DNA of 64,000 bases from Nodularia sp. NIES-3585. GTDB lineage: Bacteria > Cyanobacteriota > Cyanobacteriia > Cyanobacteriales > Nostocaceae. Where the stretch lies: positions 4,807,118 through 4,871,117 of the forward strand of contig NZ_BDUB01000001.1 of assembly GCF_002218065.1 (NCBI RefSeq), written 5' to 3'. The notes under the pieces were generated by a model. That model saw nothing but the letters and a program-made list of their open reading frames with translations. It ran no database searches and was not told the origin of the DNA. How positions within the stretch are numbered: position 1 is the stretch's first letter; each line of letters opens with the position of its first letter. A program made the position numbers and the translations under genes. Positions 7,519-15,402 of the stretch are shown piece by piece.

Positions 7519-9375
7519 TTATACTAGGGGAAAATCTATTTGAAATTCTACTCCAATATCACTATTAATAGTGATATCTCCTGAGAGTTGACTGCTTAAA
7601 GCATCTATTAGCTCCCAGCCTAATGACGCTGTATTTTTAAAATCAAAATTTGATGGTAAACCAATCCCGTTATCCCTAACTATAAGTGTAATCTTATTTA
7701 CCGAAGTATTTTGGATTTCAATGTTAATTTCACCTGTTCTATCTCCAGCAAATGCGTGTTTTAAGGAATTAGAAACAAGTTCATGAATAATTAGACTACA
7801 AGGAATTGCTGTATCTAAGCCCAGAAAAATGCCATCATCCACCTGAATCTTTATGTCAATTAAATCTGTGTTTAATTCGTAGGAAGTGCATAAAGTAGAG
7901 ACTAAATCTTGGACATATTCACTTAAACGTATCTTAGCTAAATCTGGTGATTGATACATTTTTTCATGAACTAAAGCCATGGATGCGATGCGCTGCTGAC
8001 TTTGCTGGAATATAGCCATATCTTCTGCATCTTTGATATATGCAGATTGTAAATTGAGCAGACTGGAAATCACCTGTAAGTTGTTTTTAACTCGATGGTA
8101 AATCTCTTTTAACAGCACCTCTTTTTCTAAAAGCGATGCTTGTATCTGTTCATTTGAGTGCTTGCGATCGCTTATATCTTCGATCACAGAAATAAAATAC
8201 TTTGGTTCACCAGAAGGTTCGCGCATTAAAGAGACTGTAATATTAATCCAGACAATGGAACCGTTCTTACAGAAATAGCGTTTTTCTAACGAATAATTGT
8301 GAATTTCACCTATTAACATTTGGTTAACATAATTGAGATCAGTATCAATATCATCTGGGTGAGTAATATCCTGGAAATTTAGAAGCTGTAGTTCCTCGGA
8401 TGTGTACCCAACAATATCGCAAAGTTTCTGGTTAACCAATAGCCATTGTCCATTTGTACCTACATGAGCAATACCAACAGCAGCTTGATGAAATGCTGCC
8501 CGGAATTGCTGTTCGCTTTCTCTTAATGCCTTCTCTATGCGCTGACGTTCAGTGATTTCTGCTTGTAGTGAATCGTTGATTTTTCTTAACTCTACTGTCC
8601 GTTGTTCAACAATAATTTCCAGTTGCTCTAGTAAATTGCTTAAAGCCTCCTCTGTTTGCTTGCGCTCAGTAATGTCAGTATGTGAACCTACCATACGTAC
8701 TACATTACCATTTTCATCCCATAGCGCTTGACCCCGATCCAAAATCCATTTATAAGTACCGTCTTTACATAAAAATCGATGCTCGTTAGTATAAAACGGT
8801 GTTAGCCTAGAAAAATGATTTTTAACTGCTGTGATTACCATATTGCGGTCATCTGGATGCACCCGGCTCATCCATTCATTTAAATGGTGGGAAATATCGA
8901 GTTCTTCATAACCGAGCATTTCTTTCCAGCGAGTCGAGAAAAAAACCTCATTGGTCTTCACATTCCAATCCCAAATACCATCATTATTACCACGTAAAGC
9001 TAACTGCCAGCGTTGCTCACTTTCTCTTAACACCTCTTCTGTGCGTTTGCGTTCAGCTATTTCCCTTGCTAGTTGGGTAGGACTAGGTAAGCTCAGTGCT
9101 TTAGGTATTAATGGGAACATTTTTATAGCTGTCAAAACAGACACAAAAGCCGTGATAGCTTTGATTAACCCCGATAGCCAATAAGTAGGATGCCAAAGCG
9201 TCCACACATTCATCAGATGAGTTGTACCGCAAGCCACAATAAATGTGCTAAACATCAAGAATATCCAACCAAAGGGGACATCTCTTCGTTTGCGGACAAA
9301 ATAGACCAGCATGACCGGAATAGAATAGTAGGCGAAGGCAGTTAACGAATCAGAAATAATATGCAACCGGAGCAA
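7519..9375 (-). CDS. Ethylene-receptor-like PAS-containing histidine kinase
   Basis: The N-terminus has three membrane segments with the ETR1-type ethylene-binding pattern: Asp in [12 protein letters not shown], and Cys and His in [11 protein letters not shown]. Two PAS domains follow (about 115-240 and 285-410) with a coiled coil between, then a HisKA_2 core with His in [11 protein letters not shown] and an HATPase domain with [11 protein letters not shown] and DNGIGLP. In plants and Synechocystis this sensor domain binds ethylene through copper; that is family knowledge. The frame given starts at a TTG; the usual first residues of the family are present upstream but in another frame (see 9376-9449). 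Confidence 0.88.
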   Translation of the reverse strand: MLRLHIISDSLTAFAYYSIPVMLVYFVRKRRDVPFGWIFLMFSTFIVACGTTHLMNVWTLWHPTYWLSGLIKAITAFVSVLTAIKMFPLIPKALSLPSPTQLAREIAERKRTEEVLRESEQRWQLALRGNNDGIWDWNVKTNEVFFSTRWKEMLGYEELDISHHLNEWMSRVHPDDRNMVITAVKNHFSRLTPFYTNEHRFLCKDGTYKWILDRGQALWDENGNVVRMVGSHTDITERKQTEEALSNLLEQLEIIVEQRTVELRKINDSLQAEITERQRIEKALRESEQQFRAAFHQAAVGIAHVGTNGQWLLVNQKLCDIVGYTSEELQLLNFQDITHPDDIDTDLNYVNQMLIGEIHNYSLEKRYFCKNGSIVWINITVSLMREPSGEPKYFISVIEDISDRKHSNEQIQASLLEKEVLLKEIYHRVKNNLQVISSLLNLQSAYIKDAEDMAIFQQSQQRIASMALVHEKMYQSPDLAKIRLSEYVQDLVSTLCTSYELNTDLIDIKIQVDDGIFLGLDTAIPCSLIIHELVSNSLKHAFAGDRTGEINIEIQNTSVNKITLIVRDNGIGLPSNFDFKNTASLGWELIDALSSQLSGDITINSDIGVEFQIDFPLV

Positions 9376-9449
9376 TCCCGGTTTCCAGAGATAGCAATGT
9401 CCGTGAGGAATAAACTGGCTAGGAAAAAAAAATTGTGTAGAAGTTCCAT
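9376..9449 (-). other. Out-of-frame true N-terminus of the ethylene-receptor-like kinase
   Basis: In the kinase frame the residues [16 protein letters not shown] lie directly upstream of the TTG; in my recollection this is the standard opening of cyanobacterial ETR1-like kinases. That frame has no start codon before a stop. An ATG at 9449 begins MELLHNFFF in a shifted frame, and the two join at a run of nine T (plus-strand A run, 9424-9432). One more T, or two fewer, would give a continuous protein. This could be a sequencing error, a phase-variable tract, or transcriptional slippage. Confidence 0.65.
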
Positions 9450-9734
9450 GAACAAAACATACTTACGGTGAGCGGGCGCTGAAAAAAGAAGTTGATATAC
9501 AGCCTAAGGTGGGTAGTTTACATCATGCCTACACTCCTTGTTTCTGGGTAATTTTTAGCTTTTCAGTTGAAAATGATATATTTAATGTTATTAATATAAC
9601 CTGTTACCTGAATTGTGATTACAGTAAATTTTCTCTATTAACTGTTCTAAAAAAATACAAATTTTTATATTAGTAATTTTACGGAATTTATTAAGTTGAA
9701 TATAATTTAAATTATTAGTAATTTTTATCTTATT

Positions 9735-10511
9735 TTAAGTTTTAAAATGTCTGGCTAACATATTCAACAGAATTTTTCGTGGTACTAATCGAGCCAATGT
9801 ACTTCTAATTTGAGTTTTAATATCACCCAGAACCAGTGTTGGTTGACAATTCGCTAAAGCTTTTAATGATTCACGCACAACTTCCTCTGAAGAATAAGCC
9901 TTAGCTGTATTGCCTGTTAAACTAGAAGGAAACTTAGCTTCTACAAAAAAGTTTGTTTCTATGGGACCTGGACAAGTAGCTAGAACCCGCACACCATAGG
10001 GACGATTTTCTGCCCAAAGTGCTTCACTAAAACTAAGAATAAAAGCTTTACTAGCAGCATACACAGAAAGATATGGTATTGGTTGAAATGCTGTAATTGA
10101 AGATACGTTAATAATGCCTCCTGAATGACGTTGCCGCATGAGAGGCAGAAATTTATGGGTTAAATCTACCAATGCCAAAACGTTAAGCTGGACAATTTTT
10201 ATTTGCCGTTCTCTGTCGCTTTCGGCAAAATCACCATAGTCACCAAAACCAGCATTATTAATTAATAAATCAATAGTTAGTTTTTTGGTTACAGTAGTAT
10301 CAAATACAGCGGCAGGTGCATCAGGCTCTGTCAGGTCTTTAACTATAACATCTACTTGAATTTTGTATTTATCTTGTAGTTGTTTTGCTAGTTGATTAAG
10401 TTTTTCTTCAGAACGCGAAACTAAAACAAGGTTTGTCTTGCGTGCAGCCAATTCCTGAGCAAAGGCTTTACCTATACCACTAGATGCACCAGTTATTAAA
10501 GCAGTTAGCAT
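9735..10511 (-). CDS. Short-chain dehydrogenase/reductase (SDR family)
   Basis: A 258-residue NAD(P)-dependent oxidoreductase of the classical SDR fold. The dinucleotide-binding motif TGASSGIG is at the N-terminus, NNAG is in the middle, and the catalytic Ser (INVSS) and Tyr-Lys pair (YAASK) follow. The substrate is not predictable. It resembles the YqjQ/DltE-like cyanobacterial SDRs, with a short hydrophobic C-terminus. The ATG at 10511 is chosen over the TTG two codons upstream. It stands alone, with about 280 bases of A/T-rich DNA on its 3' side. Confidence 0.9.
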   Translation of the reverse strand: MLTALITGASSGIGKAFAQELAARKTNLVLVSRSEEKLNQLAKQLQDKYKIQVDVIVKDLTEPDAPAAVFDTTVTKKLTIDLLINNAGFGDYGDFAESDRERQIKIVQLNVLALVDLTHKFLPLMRQRHSGGIINVSSITAFQPIPYLSVYAASKAFILSFSEALWAENRPYGVRVLATCPGPIETNFFVEAKFPSSLTGNTAKAYSSEEVVRESLKALANCQPTLVLGDIKTQIRSTLARLVPRKILLNMLARHFKT

Positions 10512-10732
10512 TCTCAATAGTTAAGAATTTATGATCAATATTATAAGTTTTTAAAATAGTTTCTACAACTTTTCACTGCTGGAAATATTCGTACCGACTT
10601 ACTTAAGCAGAGGTACAAATACTACTGTTACCACCACTGAACAGGCTACCGTGGATCTATATCCTGACTGCATGAAAATTAATATTTGCTTTGCTGTGAG
10701 ATATATGTTATGTTATATATTCTTGTGGTTAA

Positions 10733-10806
10733 GGACGTATAGCTCAGTTGGTTAGAGCGCTACGTTGACATCGTAGAGGTCCCCCGTTCGAGTCGGGGTA
10801 CGTCCA
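10733..10806 (+). tRNA. tRNA-Val (GAC)
   Basis: A complete cloverleaf. The acceptor stem GGACGTA (10733-10739) pairs with TACGTCC (10799-10805), followed by discriminator A. The anticodon stem CTACG/CGTAG holds the loop TTGACAT, giving anticodon GAC. The T arm has GTTCGAGTC. The CCA is not encoded. Eight bases downstream lies a transposon-end-like sequence. Confidence 0.97.
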
Positions 10807-10814
10807 TTTTAAAT

Positions 10815-10830
10815 TGTACAGTGACAAATT
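10815..10830 (+). mobile_element. Terminal sequence resembling type V-K CAST transposon ends
   Basis: TGTACAGTGACAAATT starts 8 bases after the tRNA. From memory this matches the terminal bases of the ShCAST/AcCAST family (Tn7-like, Cas12k-associated). It is followed by CTAATGTTATTG, close to their subterminal repeats (TTAATGTCATTG). These transposons insert beside tRNA genes about 60-66 bp from a GTN PAM. GTT at 10751-10753 and at 10747-10749 lie at 61 and 65 bp, and the protospacer would be the 3' half of the tRNA. No opposite end could be found before 15.4 kb, so the element is probably incomplete. Confidence 0.6.
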
Positions 10831-11100
10831 GCGGCTAATGTTATTGCCTATGCGATCGCCTGAACAACCTTTGCAACTGTCAGAGTTCGACCAGCAGGCG
10901 GCACTAGAGGCACTTTGTTAGGGACAAACTGTGATTCCTTTTTAGTGCGATCGCGTGCATCAACAATTCAGGGAGAATCTGAAAAATTATGCTAAATAAG
11001 TATTAATGCTATAATTCTGATATTAATTTCAATTTTTACATAGATATTTAGCCCAGGTAACAAGCATCTTATAATTGAATTTTTTAACCGAACACATTCC
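10831..11100. other. Short stretch between transposon end and methyltransferase
   Basis: A small plus-strand frame starting at the ATG at 10851 (MRSPEQPLQLSEFDQQAALE) is interrupted by stops after 23 codons but stays recognisably codon-like after them. It may be the relic of a gene of the decayed element. I could not identify it. No promoter was assigned for the methyltransferase that follows. Confidence 0.3.
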
Positions 11101-12483
11101 ATGATAAAGCCAGCTTGTAATCCAGGTTCCAGGGTTCGTTACAGAGCAAATATTAAATTATCTAAAGAACAAGATGAAGAGCTTAATAGTTCTTCATCTA
11201 TTGTGTCTGAAACTACTTCTTTACATGGTGCGCTTACAGCATCAAGGAATGATGTGCGTGTCGTGGAGCTTTTTGCTGGAGCAGGCGGAATGGGTATTGG
11301 ATTTCTAATGGCTGGTGAGCAAAAAAAAGGGTTTAGAATTATTAATTCTGCTGAAATTAACCCAATATATTTAAAAAGTCTTGAAACTAATTATAAATAT
11401 TTTTCTAATAACTCCAATAATCGCATTGAAGACTGTATTCCTTATGATTTTACCCCTATAGATTTAACTAAAAAACAGGATTGCCAACTTGTACATGAAG
11501 CTGTCAAAAAGGCAGATGGTGTAGATATTGTAATTGGTGGAACTCCCTGTCAAGGGTTTTCACAATCAAATAGAAGTAATTGGAATGCCAAGAACACTTA
11601 TAATCAACTCGTTGAATATTTTATTCAATGTTCTTTAGAACTAGCACCGAAAGCAATTCTTTTGGAAAATGTCCAAGGTATTTTATGGACACCTCGTTCT
11701 AATAAAAGCAAAAATCCAGCTAATTTGACGGTAATTGACTATATTGAAAGGAAGTTTACAGATGCTGGTTATGTCCTCTTTCCAGCAATTTTAGATGCAG
11801 CTTGGTATGGAGTCCCACAACACCGTAATAGATTTTTTTTATTAGCATTGCACAAAGATTTAGGCTATACAGTCGATCATTTTGGCGAATGGGGGGCATT
11901 TCCGTTACCTACACATGGAGCAATAGGGAGAAATAACTATGTAACAATCAAAGAGGCAATTGCTGATCTACCTATGGTAGAAAATGGTGAGAATCGAGTT
12001 ATTCAGGAATATAAGGAATCAACTTATGAAGAATTAAAAGCAAACCCATTTTTGCAGCAAATGCGCCAAATGGCAACTCCTAATATTATCGAAGGTCACA
12101 TTGTTTCACGACAAAAAGATTATGTAATTGAAAGATATAAAAATATTCCTGCTGGTGGAAACTGGAAGAATATTAGACATCTGATGACTAACTATTCTGA
12201 TATAGAGAATACTCACAGTAATATCTACAGACGTTTAAGGTGGGATGAACCTTCAATCACAATTGGTAATTACCGTAAAAGCATGATAATTCATCCAGAC
12301 CAAAATAGAGGATTATCTCTGCGAGAAGCTACTCGTCTACAGTCTCTTCCTGACTGGTTTACGTTCTGTGGCTCTACAGATAATTCTAAAAATACAGGCT
12401 TAATGCACAAACAACAGCAATTAGCTAATACCGTTAGTTTTCTTTTGACACTAGCAATAGCTAAACACATACTTAAACTCTAG
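11101..12483 (+). CDS. DNA (cytosine-5) methyltransferase
   Basis: A 460-residue C5-methyltransferase that transfers methyl from AdoMet to cytosine in a specific site. The conserved motifs are in order: I (VVELFAGAGGMGIGF), IV with the catalytic Cys (GGTPCQGFSQSNR), VI (ILLENVQGI), VIII (QHRNRFFLL) and IX/X (REATRLQSLPDWF ... QQQLANTVS). The target-recognition region lies between VIII and IX, around residues 260-390. Fifty bases downstream is the Z1-domain gene on the same strand, so the two probably form one defence operon. No separate restriction nuclease is visible. The pair lies between a CAST-like end and a tniQ relic, which suggests it is transposon cargo. Confidence 0.93.
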   Translation: MIKPACNPGSRVRYRANIKLSKEQDEELNSSSSIVSETTSLHGALTASRNDVRVVELFAGAGGMGIGFLMAGEQKKGFRIINSAEINPIYLKSLETNYKYFSNNSNNRIEDCIPYDFTPIDLTKKQDCQLVHEAVKKADGVDIVIGGTPCQGFSQSNRSNWNAKNTYNQLVEYFIQCSLELAPKAILLENVQGILWTPRSNKSKNPANLTVIDYIERKFTDAGYVLFPAILDAAWYGVPQHRNRFFLLALHKDLGYTVDHFGEWGAFPLPTHGAIGRNNYVTIKEAIADLPMVENGENRVIQEYKESTYEELKANPFLQQMRQMATPNIIEGHIVSRQKDYVIERYKNIPAGGNWKNIRHLMTNYSDIENTHSNIYRRLRWDEPSITIGNYRKSMIIHPDQNRGLSLREATRLQSLPDWFTFCGSTDNSKNTGLMHKQQQLANTVSFLLTLAIAKHILKL

Positions 12484-12533
12484 CTTTGATTTTTTACAAT
12501 TCTAACCCTAATAAATTGATGAGGTAATAAACT

Positions 12534-14570
12534 ATGGCACAGATAAACAATCTGCAAGGAGATAATATTACTAACCTTCGGGAGTATTTACATGATGAAG
12601 AAAATATTTCTTATGCTGATTTTGATACAATTCTTCACACCGCATCTGAAGTAATACAAGGATGTCAAGAACCTACAGAAAATGGCGCTGTGAAGGGATT
12701 GATTTATGGTCATATACAGAGTGGAAAAACTTCTGTTATCCTGACAACGATGGCTTTAGCAGCAGATAATGGCTTCAATAACTTTATAGTGATGACATCT
12801 GATTTAAATGATATTTATGAACAAACCCTTGAAAGAATCAAAGGAGCGTTAGATAGTTTTATAGTTTTTGGTAAGACAGAAATCAAACAAAATTCAATAA
12901 CTACTCCCTGTTTACCACTAGCCTTAGTTAGTTCTAAAAATCCGCGTAAATTAAGAGATGTTTTAAATATCGTTCAGCTATCTAACTGGCAAAACGAACC
13001 AGTCATTATTATTGATGATGAGGCAGATCAAGCTAGTTTAGACACTAATATTAATAATCAAAACAGACCTACAAGTGCAGTAAATCGAGCAATTGTTGAT
13101 TTAAGAAATTATCTTAATTCTCATACTTATCTGCAAACTACAGCTACTCCTCAATCACTACTATTACAAGATAGTCAAAGCCCTTTCAGACCAGATTTTG
13201 TTGTTGTCACTACACCAGGGACAGGTTACGTTGGTGGAAACTACTTTTTTGATAACAATAACTTTAGTGATTCTGATCATATTCGTCAAGTGCCTGATAT
13301 TGATCTTAATAGATTGAGAACTAGCAACCGCATTCCTGATACTCTTATACAGTCAATGTTAGTATTTTTCCTGGGTTCAGCAGTTTTGAGAATACAGGGA
13401 AATCAAAAAAAATATACCTATCTACTCCATACTAGTTTTAGACAGGCAGATCATCATTTAGCCGCAGTATTAGTTGATAATTTTAAGAATCAATTGACAA
13501 ACGAGCTTAGACAAAATACTAATAACCCAATAAATGGCGTGTCTTCTGGACTCATAACACAATTACAAAATGCCTACAATAATTTACAACAAACTTTCGG
13601 AAATATTCCAGCATTTAATGCAGTATTAACAGAAACAGCAAAACGCATTACCTCTACAGAAGTCATAGAAATTAACTCTGTTACAGGAGAAGGAATTAGA
13701 CCTTTAACACGAAAACATACCCTTTATATAGGTGGTACAAAACTAGGTCGTGGTGTCACTGTCAAGAATCTTCTAGTTACTTACTATGGTAGAGATGCTC
13801 AACAACCACAGATGGATACAGTTTTGCAACACGCAAGAATGTATGGATATCGTAGAAATGAATTACCCGCTATTCGTATTTACTTACCAATTCGTTTAGC
13901 GCAAAGATTTGTTGACATTCATGAGAGTGATAATTTAGTTAGAGAACAGTGCAGATTAACTCACTTACCTATTCAAGTTATTCCTTTAATGTCAAGAGGA
14001 ATTAGGGCAACTCGCCGTAATGTCTTAAATGAGAATACTGTGAATCTTATAACTTATCAAGGTGGAAGGCAGTATTTTCCTCAGTTACCAATATCAGATT
14101 CTAATATTTTGGGTAATCAAACGCAAGAACTTGATAATTTGCTGTCTATAGCCAAATATCCAGATATAAAGCGTTCATATACAGTAACAATTGATGACCT
14201 TTTAGAGATTCTCAATTTTCAGTACGGCACACCTGACGCAAGCGGTGCATGGAAAGATGATTTGATCAGGCAAGCCATTACTACTCTGGGAAATCAGCCA
14301 ATATACCAAAACACAGGTACGTTAGTGATTGTTAATTTAAATTCTAATCTCAAGAAAAGCGAGAGTAGAAACTATACTCAACTTGGCAGCGTTTTACCTG
14401 GTGATGCGGGAAGAATACCTTATGGAGTCGATCCCAGATATCCAGCGTTATTAATGACTCGATTAAGAGGTGACGTTGACCCTCAAGGTGGTTGGCATGG
14501 AGTCCCGTTCTGGGTTCCAGTTATCAGATTTCCAGATGGTAACTACGCATTCTCTGTCAATGAAAGCTGA
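12534..14570 (+). CDS. Z1-domain P-loop NTPase (restriction-associated)
   Basis: A 678-residue protein with a superfamily-2-like ATPase core: Walker A GHIQSGKTS near residues 61-69, Walker B IIIDDEADQAS, and a motif III-like TTATPQS. The Z1 signature follows (GGTKLGRGVTVKNL ... DTVLQHARMYGYR, around 400-445). Z1 domains occur beside DNA methyltransferases in putative restriction systems, often with a GHKL ATPase and a nuclease; that is family knowledge. Here only the methyltransferase partner is present, so either Z1 supplies the effector function or the nuclease has been lost. The start is supported by GAGG about 12 bases before the ATG. Confidence 0.88.
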   Translation: MAQINNLQGDNITNLREYLHDEENISYADFDTILHTASEVIQGCQEPTENGAVKGLIYGHIQSGKTSVILTTMALAADNGFNNFIVMTSDLNDIYEQTLERIKGALDSFIVFGKTEIKQNSITTPCLPLALVSSKNPRKLRDVLNIVQLSNWQNEPVIIIDDEADQASLDTNINNQNRPTSAVNRAIVDLRNYLNSHTYLQTTATPQSLLLQDSQSPFRPDFVVVTTPGTGYVGGNYFFDNNNFSDSDHIRQVPDIDLNRLRTSNRIPDTLIQSMLVFFLGSAVLRIQGNQKKYTYLLHTSFRQADHHLAAVLVDNFKNQLTNELRQNTNNPINGVSSGLITQLQNAYNNLQQTFGNIPAFNAVLTETAKRITSTEVIEINSVTGEGIRPLTRKHTLYIGGTKLGRGVTVKNLLVTYYGRDAQQPQMDTVLQHARMYGYRRNELPAIRIYLPIRLAQRFVDIHESDNLVREQCRLTHLPIQVIPLMSRGIRATRRNVLNENTVNLITYQGGRQYFPQLPISDSNILGNQTQELDNLLSIAKYPDIKRSYTVTIDDLLEILNFQYGTPDASGAWKDDLIRQAITTLGNQPIYQNTGTLVIVNLNSNLKKSESRNYTQLGSVLPGDAGRIPYGVDPRYPALLMTRLRGDVDPQGGWHGVPFWVPVIRFPDGNYAFSVNES

Positions 14571-14950
14571 GTTACCTGTCTTCGATTAGTCGATATGACT
14601 GGCTTTTGATAAAATACTATCTTCCCAAACGGAAACCTACAGCGATCGCACGTTCCATTGTCCCATAATGCCGGAATCTTAAACCTCGCATCACAATTGG
14701 GACACTTGGAAAACAAGCGCAAATGATGGCGATCGCATCCCCCCGTTTCCTTAAACTTTCTCCATAACAAGCACCACATAACCGCATAGGTTTATGCTGC
14801 ATACTCACTCCAGCAGGTGGCAGCATTTGCGCTAACCTTTGGGTATTGGCTTCTACCACCGATGCGAACTGCTGGCAGCAGCGCTGTACGCTATCGCTTC
14901 CAATTCTTGTTGACATTGTGAAGTAGGCGATCGCCAAAGGCTGGGCGTAA
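14543..14950 (-). pseudogene. tniQ: tniQ relic, frameshifted, of the type V-K CAST kind
   Basis: Two overlapping minus-strand frames join into one protein. The first reads FASVVEANTQRLAQMLPP, AGVSMQHKPMRLCGACYGE. About seven residues are then lost, and the second frame continues KETGGCDRHHLRLF, SKCPNCDARFKIPALW, CDRCRFPFGKI. From memory this follows the ShCAST TniQ almost residue for residue, including both pairs of zinc-binding cysteines. The N-terminal 60 or so residues are missing. TniQ couples target recognition to TnsC in Tn7-like transposition. The gene is not functional as it stands. Neither tnsB, tnsC nor cas12k is in the window. Confidence 0.82.
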
Positions 14951-14967
14951 CCCATCATATTTTACAC

Positions 14968-15174
14968 TTAACGTTTAAGTAAAAATCTGTCAGTGCTGAC
15001 AAGAACCACAATTAATATCACTAGCTGAAATTGCCAAGGGGCTAATACTAAACTTAAAATTAGACTGAGAACTGTAAATAAACTGATCAGATAAGCTATC
15101 TCGCCATGACATTTTTTAGATACATAGCCGATAGCTAAACCAGTACAGAGTGGAATCAAAAAAGATAAATGCAT
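14968..15174 (-). CDS. Small hydrophobic membrane protein, unknown function
   Basis: A 68-residue protein with two likely membrane segments (FLIPLCTGLAIGYVS, and a longer one from about residue 28 to 62) and a short basic C-terminus (RFLLKR). I do not recognise the family. It lies between the tniQ relic and tex and is divergent from tex, so it probably belongs to the resident chromosome and not to the transposon. Confidence 0.5.
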   Translation of the reverse strand: MHLSFLIPLCTGLAIGYVSKKCHGEIAYLISLFTVLSLILSLVLAPWQFQLVILIVVLVSTDRFLLKR

Positions 15175-15402
15175 TTTTACTATCCTCGCAACTAAAATGC
15201 AAAAATGGATAAAAGCAGACGAAAACTGTTTTTATAATTGTTGTTAATTCTACAACTAAGTTGATTTTATGCAAAATCCTCTAGGTCAATCAACCGTCTA
15301 GATTAAGCAAAAATCCGGTAATTAAGTAAACGCTTGATATATTCCTCCGTGGACGATCTAGCATATTACATTTAGAAGGAACTTTTTAAAATTAAACACC
15401 CG

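Noticed and set aside
14617-14958. A 113-residue minus-strand frame as an independent gene
   Set aside because: Its first half matches TniQ and its second half is out-of-frame translation of the rest of tniQ, so it is a frameshift artefact.
10831-15400. A Cas12k, tnsB or tnsC gene inside the CAST-like region
   Set aside because: Read in all frames, none of their signatures could be seen; the genes present are the methyltransferase, Z1, tniQ relic and a small membrane protein.
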